A stretch of DNA of 16,615 nucleotides from CADCTB01 sp036269435. Lineage in GTDB: Bacteria > Actinomycetota > Acidimicrobiia > Acidimicrobiales > AC-14. Of this stretch, positions 12,347-16,615 are shown piece by piece. The notes beneath the pieces are model-generated. The model had not been told where the DNA came from. It did not search any database and saw only the letters and a program-made list of their open reading frames with translations. The stretch is from positions 1 through 16,615 of the forward strand of contig DATASA010000020.1 in NCBI GenBank assembly GCA_036269435.1, in the 5' to 3' direction. A program made the translations under genes and the position numbers. How positions within the stretch are numbered: the first letter of the stretch is position 1; the number at the start of each line of letters is the position of its first letter.

Positions 12347-14175
12347 GCGTGACCCCCCAGACGCCCTTCGAGCGCTCGGTGCTCGAACGCAAGGAGCGAG
12401 ACGAGCTGGCCACCATCGCCGAGGCGATGGGCGTGAAGCCGTCGTCGCGCATGCTGAAGTCGACCTTGATCGACCAGATCCTGCGGGCCGCCGGCATCGA
12501 GACCGCCACCGAGGACAAGCCCCGCCGGCCGCGCACCTCACGGGCGGCCGCTGCTGCCGCCACTGCTGCGATCGAGGCGACCGACGGCGACGCCACCCCC
12601 ACCCTTCCCCTGGGCGAGACGACGGACGGGGCCGACGAAGCTCCGGCCGACGCCGAGCATGCGCCGTCGCCCGCCTCCCGTCACCAGCCGGCGCCCGAAC
12701 CCCCGGCCGCCCTGGTCGACGCGATCGCCGGCGCTCCGGCCGCCGCCGTGGCTCCTGCGGGAGCGCCGGCCAGCAACGGAAGTGCGCCAGTCGACACCGA
12801 CACCGGCGATCACGACCGGCACCGTTCGCAGGCGGCGGACAGCGCCGACGACGCCCACGCCGACGCCAACCTTCGTACCGACGACCGGCTCCGCGAGACC
12901 GGGCCGCGGCCCGAGCACCGGCCCGGGAGCCAGCCGTTCGACGCCAACGACCCGGCCAACCGCCGCAGCCGCCGCCGCCGGGGCCGGGAGCGGGGCGACC
13001 GCGAGGTCCAGCCCGACCGCCCGGGCCAGCCCGAGCCGCAGTACCAGGGCGAGCCGATACCCGTCGAGGGTCTGCTCGACCTCCGGGAGGAGGGTTTCGG
13101 GTTCCTGCGCACCAACGGGTACCTCGCCAGCCAGCAGGACGTGTACGTCTCGCTGAGCCAGGTCCGGCGCTTCGGCCTGCGCAAGGGCGACACGATCAAG
13201 GGGGCCAGCCGCCCGGCCGGCAGCAGCGAGAAGTACCCGGCCCTGCTCCGGATCGACACCGTGAGCGACATGACGCCCGACGAAGCCCGCCAGCGGCCCC
13301 GCTTCGAGGACCTCACCCCACTGTTCCCCGACGAGAAGCTCCGGCTGGAGATTCCCGGCGAGCCAGGCAACATGGTGGCCCGCATCGTCGACCTGGTCTC
13401 GCCGGTCGGCAAGGGGCAGCGGGGCCTCATCGTCTCGCCCCCGAAGGCGGGCAAGACGACGGTCCTCAAGCAGATCGCCCACTCCATCGAGGCCAACAAC
13501 CCCGAGGTCCACCTCATGGTCCTGCTCGTCGACGAGCGGCCCGAGGAGGTGACGGACATGCGGCGCTCGGTCAAGGGCGAGGTGATCGCATCGACGTTCG
13601 ACCGCCCGTCCGACGAGCACACCCAGGTCGCCGAGCTGGCCAGCGAGCGGGCCAAGCGCCTGGTCGAGATGGGCAAGGACGTGGTCATCGTGCTCGACGG
13701 CATCACCCGGCTGGCCCGGGCCTACAACCTGGCCGCGCCCACCACCGGACGGATCATGTCCGGCGGCCTGTCGGTGGACGCGTTGTACCCGCCCAAGAAG
13801 TTCTTCGGGTCGGCGCGGAATTTAGAGGAGGGTGGATCGTTGACCATCCTCGCGACCGCGCTGATCGAGACGGGTTCCAAGATGGACGAGGTGATCTTCG
13901 AGGAGTTCAAGGGCACCGGGAACATGGAGTTGCGCCTCGACCGTCGGCTGGCCGAGCGCCGGATCTACCCGGCACTCGACGTCAACGCCAGCTCGACCCG
14001 CCACGAGGAGCTTCTCTTCGACCCCCGCCAGCTGCCCCAGGTCTGGAAGCTCCGCCGGGTGCTGAACGCCCTGGAACCGGGCGCCGGTCTCGAGCTGTTG
14101 ATGGACAAGATCAAGCACACCAAGAGCAACGACGAGTTCCTGGCCGACATCGCCAAGGCGCCCGCCACCGGCTGA
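12343..14175 (+). CDS. rho: Transcription termination factor Rho (with long N-terminal insert)
   Basis: This is a hexameric RNA-dependent ATPase/translocase that ends transcription of untranslated RNA. The 610 residues are much longer than the roughly 420 of E. coli. Order: Rho N-terminal helical domain (about 10-50, RDELATIAEAMGVKPSSRMLKSTLIDQIL). Then a low-complexity Ala/Pro/Asp insert (about 52-200) grading into an Arg cluster (NRRSRRRRGRERGDRE, about 206-221). Then the cold-shock RNA-binding domain (about 238-310, EGLLDLREEGFGFLRTNGYL) and the RecA-like motor. The P-loop is PPKAGKTT (366-373). Other elements are LLVDERPEEVTDM, the Walker B strand VVIVLDGITRLARAYN, and GTGNMELRLDRRLAERRIYPALD. 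Such inserts are typical of high-GC Actinobacteria and may enlarge RNA binding. The GTG at 12343 is coupled to the upstream ORF. rpmE follows as in other Actinobacteria. A codon-usage anomaly lies at 13819-13842. Confidence 0.97.
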   Translation: MSVTPQTPFERSVLERKERDELATIAEAMGVKPSSRMLKSTLIDQILRAAGIETATEDKPRRPRTSRAAAAAATAAIEATDGDATPTLPLGETTDGADEAPADAEHAPSPASRHQPAPEPPAALVDAIAGAPAAAVAPAGAPASNGSAPVDTDTGDHDRHRSQAADSADDAHADANLRTDDRLRETGPRPEHRPGSQPFDANDPANRRSRRRRGRERGDREVQPDRPGQPEPQYQGEPIPVEGLLDLREEGFGFLRTNGYLASQQDVYVSLSQVRRFGLRKGDTIKGASRPAGSSEKYPALLRIDTVSDMTPDEARQRPRFEDLTPLFPDEKLRLEIPGEPGNMVARIVDLVSPVGKGQRGLIVSPPKAGKTTVLKQIAHSIEANNPEVHLMVLLVDERPEEVTDMRRSVKGEVIASTFDRPSDEHTQVAELASERAKRLVEMGKDVVIVLDGITRLARAYNLAAPTTGRIMSGGLSVDALYPPKKFFGSARNLEEGGSLTILATALIETGSKMDEVIFEEFKGTGNMELRLDRRLAERRIYPALDVNASSTRHEELLFDPRQLPQVWKLRRVLNALEPGAGLELLMDKIKHTKSNDEFLADIAKAPATG

Positions 14176-14179
14176 GAAC

Positions 14180-14185
14180 TACTGT
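14180..14185 (+). promoter_or_regulatory. Possible rpmE -10 box (TACTGT)
   Basis: TACTGT lies 4 nt after the rho stop and about 24 nt before the rpmE GTG, giving a short leader with a GGAGG site (14201-14205). It would allow rpmE expression independent of rho. No clear -35 is seen. Confidence 0.3.
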
Positions 14186-14209
14186 GGACACACGCAACAT
14201 GGAGGATCA

Positions 14210-14431
14210 GTGAAGACCGAGACCCACCCCGACTACGTCACCGCCAACGTCCGGTGCTCGTGCGGCAACACCTTTACCACCCGCTCGGTGAAGCCCGAGC
14301 TGCGGGTCGAGCTGTGCAACGAATGCCACCCCTTCTTCACCGGCAAGCAGAAGCTCGTCGACACCGGCGGCCGGGTCGAACGCTTCGAGCGCCGCTACGG
14401 CCAGCGCAAGGGCCAGGCCCCGAAGGCCTAG
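14210..14431 (+). CDS. rpmE: 50S ribosomal protein L31
   Basis: This small protein sits at the central protuberance of the large subunit and bridges to the small subunit. The 73 residues start MKTETHPDYVTANVRC. The zinc-binding (C+) form is clear from CSC (C16, C18) and CNEC (C36, C39), in the conserved context LCNECHPFFTGKQKLVDTGGRVERFERRYG. A C+ L31 can act as a zinc reserve, and many genomes also hold a zinc-free paralogue under Zur control. The GTG start is set by the GGAGG ribosome binding site at 14201-14205. Its position after rho is the usual actinobacterial order, but prfA does not follow. Confidence 0.96.
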   Translation: MKTETHPDYVTANVRCSCGNTFTTRSVKPELRVELCNECHPFFTGKQKLVDTGGRVERFERRYGQRKGQAPKA

Positions 14432-14448
14432 CCGGGGAATTTCTCCGG
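14432..14448 (+). terminator. Imperfect palindrome after rpmE
   Basis: CCGGGGAATTTCTCCGG directly follows the rpmE stop and is palindromic apart from the central base and one mismatched pair of positions. The stem would have almost no loop and no T-run follows, so its role as a terminator is doubtful. Confidence 0.25.
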
Positions 14449-14490
14449 AAATCGCTCAAGCCTCCGGTCGAACCGGCCGATACAGGGTCA

Positions 14491-15105
14491 ATGGGCGTGC
14501 TCGCTCCGCAACGCGCGGCGACGGTCTGGACCTGTCCGGAGTGTGGTCACGGCTCTCCGGAGCCGCGTGACCAGCAGGCCCATCTGGATGCCCACCGCCA
14601 GCTCCGCCGGTTCCTGGACCAGTGGCAGGCGTCGGCGGCCGCCGACGCTGCGGCCGAGCGGCGGGCCCGCCGCCGGCCGTTCCTGTACGGCGTCGTGCTG
14701 CTCCTCGTCGTCGCCGTGCTGGCCACCCTGGCCGTGCGGACGAGCGGCAACGGCGCCGTCACCGCCGTGCCCACCGCCGGCCCGGCCATGAACCTTCCCC
14801 GGTCCGCGCCCGGCTCGTCGGCGACCGACCCGCTGGCAACCGCTCCGGCGACGGCCACCGCCCCGGATACGGCCACTGCGCCGAGCCGCGCACCAGTGGT
14901 GCGGCCCGTGGGTGTCACGTCGACCGCATCGTCGGCGGCCGGGACCGGCCCCGAGGTGAAAGCGCCGGCGCCGTCGTCGGCCGCTGGCGCGACCCCGGCG
15001 CCCGTCCTCGTGCCTCCGGCCGGCCCCGCCGGCGGCGAGCAGGCCGCGGCTGCGGTCGCCACGGTCAAGGGCTGCGTCCTCGGCGTGTGCCTGAGCGTCG
15101 GCTAG
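14491..15105 (+). CDS. Single-pass membrane protein with N-terminal C2H2 zinc finger
   Basis: This is a 204-residue protein of unknown function. Residues 13-35 read WTCPECGHGSPEPRDQ...HLDAH, a perfect C-x2-C-x12-H-x3-H pattern (C15, C18, H31, H35), so a small cytoplasmic zinc finger is likely. A basic stretch (RRARRR, 57-62) precedes one hydrophobic helix (64-82, FLYGVVLLLVVAVLATLAV), which fits an N-in, C-out topology. The outside part is a long Ala/Pro/Thr/Ser-rich, probably unstructured tail. It ends with GCVLGVCLSVG, whose two cysteines could form a disulfide. The ATG has no good Shine-Dalgarno, and alternative upstream starts fall inside the rpmE frame. It lies where prfA is found in other Actinobacteria. 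It might link a cytoplasmic partner to the envelope, but nothing in the sequence says which. Confidence 0.75.
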   Translation: MGVLAPQRAATVWTCPECGHGSPEPRDQQAHLDAHRQLRRFLDQWQASAAADAAAERRARRRPFLYGVVLLLVVAVLATLAVRTSGNGAVTAVPTAGPAMNLPRSAPGSSATDPLATAPATATAPDTATAPSRAPVVRPVGVTSTASSAAGTGPEVKAPAPSSAAGATPAPVLVPPAGPAGGEQAAAAVATVKGCVLGVCLSVG

Positions 15106-15126
15106 CCACTCATGTCCCGCCCTCCC

Positions 15127-15153
15127 GTCGAACTCGTGACACGAGCAGTCGAC
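15127..15153. terminator. Hairpin between convergent genes
   Basis: GTCGA plus CTCGT pair with ACGAG plus TCGAC around the loop GAC, with small internal bulges. The structure is nearly symmetric and lies between the 3' ends of the zinc-finger gene and the minus-strand receiver gene, where a bidirectional terminator would be expected. No T-run is present on either strand. Confidence 0.35.
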
Positions 15154-15173
15154 CAGGACGCGGCGGCGTTCCT

Positions 15174-15908
15174 CTAGGAAACTCTCAGGCAAGCAACGGG
15201 GAGCCGCTCAGCGGTCGGGGCGGCGGATCCGAGCGGCCCACCGCCACAAGCCCCCCAACTGCCGGATCGAGGGGGTGTCGTGGCCGCGGGGGCGGTCGCC
15301 CGTGGTCCGGTTGACCGGTTCCACCGTCCGGCCGCCGCCGCCTCCCGGCGGAACCGGCTCCATCGCCGGGACCGGGGCCGCGGGCGGGGGCCGGCCGTGC
15401 TGTCGAGCTCGGCGCCCACGCCTTCGCGTTCCACCAGCTCGACGAAGGCCTCGACGTCGGCCCGGGGACCGATCCCGAGAAGCCGGCGACGGCCGGGCTC
15501 GGCGACATCGGGCACACCGCGGCGGTACCGGTCCGGCCGGAGGACGACGTCCAGCAGCGCCTCGGGCGACCGCTGGTCCGAGCGCAGGAAGTAGAAGTCG
15601 GCGCCCGCGGCGCGCATCCGGTGGCGCAGCCCGTCGTGGAGGTAGTGGCCGGTGACCACGACGATCGTCGGGCGCCCGGCCGAGCCGGCGGCCCGCGCCC
15701 GCCGGACCACGGCGACGCCCGGGAACTGGTCCGCGACCCGGCCCTCGTCGGCGGCGTCGACCACGAGCACGTCCACGTCGCTCCAGTCGCCGGTCCACGC
15801 CAGGGCGTCGTCGTGGGCGAAGGCGGCGGCGAGGTCGACGTCGGGGCTGAGGGCGAGGGCGTCGACGAACCCCGGAAGGGTGAGCTGGTTGTCGTCTACG
15901 ACGACGAC
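15174..15908 (-). CDS. Response-regulator receiver protein, apparently disrupted (no canonical start; probable -1 frameshift)
   Basis: The minus-strand frame read from 15908 begins VVVVDDNQLTLPGFVDAL and continues DVDVLVVDAADE, TIVVVTGHYLHDGLRHRMRAAGADFYFL, which is a receiver domain. It has the acidic pair (residues 5-6 of this frame), candidate phosphoacceptor near residue 51, the switch Thr in VVTGH, and an Arg where Lys is usual. No ATG, GTG or TTG lies in frame before the domain: the first GTG is at 15776, inside it. The frame stays plausible to RSRRWSRFRREAAA. It then turns into low-complexity sequence, while the -1 frame after the GGC repeat (15329-15345) reads VEPVNRTTGDRPRGH and RQLGGLWRWAARIRR before a TGA at 15208. 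Either the gene is frameshifted or degenerate, the assembly has an indel, or non-standard decoding occurs. It follows the membrane protein gene directly and may be its partner. Confidence 0.55.
   Translation of the reverse strand, partial: VVVVDDNQLTLPGFVDALALSPDVDLAAAFAHDDALAWTGDWSDVDVLVVDAADEGRVADQFPGVAVVRRARAAGSAGRPTIVVVTGHYLHDGLRHRMRAAGADFYFLRSDQRSPEALLDVVLRPDRYRRGVPDVAEPGRRRLLGIGPRADVEAFVELVEREGVGAELDSTAGPRPRPRSRRWSRFRREAAAAGRWNRSTGPRATAPAATTPPRSGSWGACGGGPLGSAAPTAERLPVACLRVS
15179..15192 (+). other. Glycine-riboswitch-like 3' signature (probable relic or chance)
   Basis: The 14-mer AAACTCTCAGGCAA matches the highly conserved 3' core motif of glycine aptamers (the '...CTCTCAGGCAAA...' segment). 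The required 5' half (a GGGAGAG strand and a GCCGAAGG.GCAA core) is not visible in the preceding 100 nt, and no plus-strand gene follows. It cannot be a functional riboswitch as it stands. Confidence 0.2.
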
Positions 15909-16615
15909 CCGGCAGCGGGCTCGATGGTTTCCAGCCGTCGCTCCACCTCCTCCTGGCGGCGGCTGGCCATGTCGGCCAGCCGGGCGTCGATCGTGGGCCG
16001 GAGGGCGTCGAGCTGGCGCACCGCCTCCTGTCGAGCCTGGCGGACGAGGCCGACGACGGACTCCCAGCCGTCCATGAACGCGGCCCGTTCCCTCCCCTCG
16101 TCGATGGCGTCGATGTCGGCGGTATGCCGGTCGCCGGCCTGCCGGAGGGCCCGGGCCAGATGTCGCAGCGGGAAGTACGGGAACAGGTTGTAGGCGATAG
16201 CGGCAATTACGCCCCGGGCGGTGATGGCCGAGCGGTCGGGGAAGACCAGCAGCCCGAGCGCGACGACGGCCACCATCGCCGCGAACAGCACCCACTGGCG
16301 GCGCCCGAGGGACCACGAATAGAAGCCGGTGATGAAGCACAGGATGAGAAGGCCGGCGCCGAAGCCCAGGGTCGGCTCGCCCTCGACCGTGAGCGGCGCC
16401 CGGAAGAAGGCGCTCAGGGCGGTCACGGCGAGCGCGACGGCGATGCCGAGCACGACGACGCCGGTCCGGGCGTCCGGGCCCCGGGCGCGGATGCGCCGGT
16501 GGGAGACGACGCCCGCCGCGACGCAGGTGAGGGCACCGGCGACCACCGTCGCCGGCGGAGCACCGCCCAGATTCGGGATCAGGCCGCCGAGCTCGATCCA
16601 GAACACGTAGAAATA
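15896..16615 (-). CDS. Multi-pass membrane protein with C-terminal coiled-coil-like region (5' end cut by window)
   Basis: The minus-strand frame is open to the window edge. The GTG at 16606 (MFWIELGGL) is possible, but upstream codons YFY continue a hydrophobic run, so the gene probably starts outside. About five hydrophobic segments are seen: VVAGALTCVAAGVV, GVVVLGIAVALAVTALSAFF, FGAGLLILCFITGFYSW, WVLFAAMVAVVALGLLVF and GVIAAIAYNLFPYF. The remaining roughly 85 residues are charged and helical (RHLARALRQAGDRHTADIDAI, ESVVGLVRQARQEAVRQLDAL, RRQEEVERRLETIE). This is the layout of a membrane sensor with a dimerisation helix, but there is no kinase H-box or HATPase domain. The TAG stop lies within the first codons of the adjoining receiver-domain frame, so the two are likely linked in function. 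Its ligand and role are unknown. Confidence 0.7.
   Translation of the reverse strand, partial: YFYVFWIELGGLIPNLGGAPPATVVAGALTCVAAGVVSHRRIRARGPDARTGVVVLGIAVALAVTALSAFFRAPLTVEGEPTLGFGAGLLILCFITGFYSWSLGRRQWVLFAAMVAVVALGLLVFPDRSAITARGVIAAIAYNLFPYFPLRHLARALRQAGDRHTADIDAIDEGRERAAFMDGWESVVGLVRQARQEAVRQLDALRPTIDARLADMASRRQEEVERRLETIEPAAGSSS

Noticed and set aside
12538..13620. 360-codon antisense frame in rho
   Set aside because: It is a GC-rich shadow of the low-complexity insert of Rho, with no ribosome binding site or domain.
14210..14431. Zur-type control of L31
   Set aside because: This is the zinc-binding form, which is usually constitutive, and no palindromic AT-rich Zur box is visible upstream.
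1..16615. CRISPR array, prophage, transposase or integrase, tRNA-associated att duplication
   Set aside because: I saw no regularly spaced direct repeats, no phage or transposase motifs, and no second copy of the tRNA 3' end in the window.

Overview
The window is very GC-rich DNA with strong G/C preference at third codon positions, many 4-nt stop/start overlaps (ATGA, GTGA) and several TANNNT -10 boxes placed 6-7 nt before a start codon (leaderless-type promoters). The gene order argS-lysA-hom-thrC-...-rho-rpmE is the classic actinobacterial block (in Mycobacterium it reads argS lysA thrA thrC thrB rho rpmE prfA). I infer a high-GC actinobacterium, possibly of the Acidimicrobiia or another deep-branching class. 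The taxonomy is an inference from synteny and style, not from a search.

Layout. Positions 1-1906 (minus strand) hold an auto-regulated PadR-type repressor followed by an ABC exporter ATPase and the start of an FtsX/MacB-like permease. An 80-bp insertion-like duplication lies between padR and the ATPase gene, and a palindromic operator candidate lies over the padR promoter. Positions 2068-2538 (plus) encode a small DUF442/rhodanese-like phosphatase-loop protein. A tRNA-Arg(CCG) follows on the minus strand (2597-2668). Divergent from it is a plus-strand unit: single-domain response regulator, argS, lysA. A large stem-loop and a leaderless promoter precede hom-thrC.

The centre of interest is 8572-12040. 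In the slot normally occupied by homoserine kinase thrB (between thrC and rho) there are instead three tightly spaced genes: an ApgM/proposed-homoserine-kinase family protein, a cyclic 2,3-diphosphoglycerate synthetase and an ATP-cone-containing 2-phosphoglycerate kinase. Together these could take 3-phosphoglycerate through 2-phosphoglycerate and 2,3-diphosphoglycerate to cyclic 2,3-diphosphoglycerate, a solute known mainly from hyperthermophilic methanogens. The first enzyme may also, or instead, supply the missing homoserine kinase step.

The rho gene (12343-14175) has an N-terminal domain with a long Asp/Ala/Pro/Arg-rich insert. Its roughly 250-nt leader is C-rich and contains a short upstream ORF that overlaps the rho start. 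rpmE follows. Where prfA would be expected there is a single-pass membrane protein with a perfect C2H2 zinc-finger pattern. On the minus strand at the right edge are a multi-pass membrane protein (cut by the window) and a receiver-domain protein that has no canonical start codon and an apparent -1 frameshift near its C terminus.

The genes outside the cDPG-like module are mostly housekeeping: arginyl-tRNA charging, lysine, threonine and methionine precursor synthesis, transcription termination and ribosome assembly.
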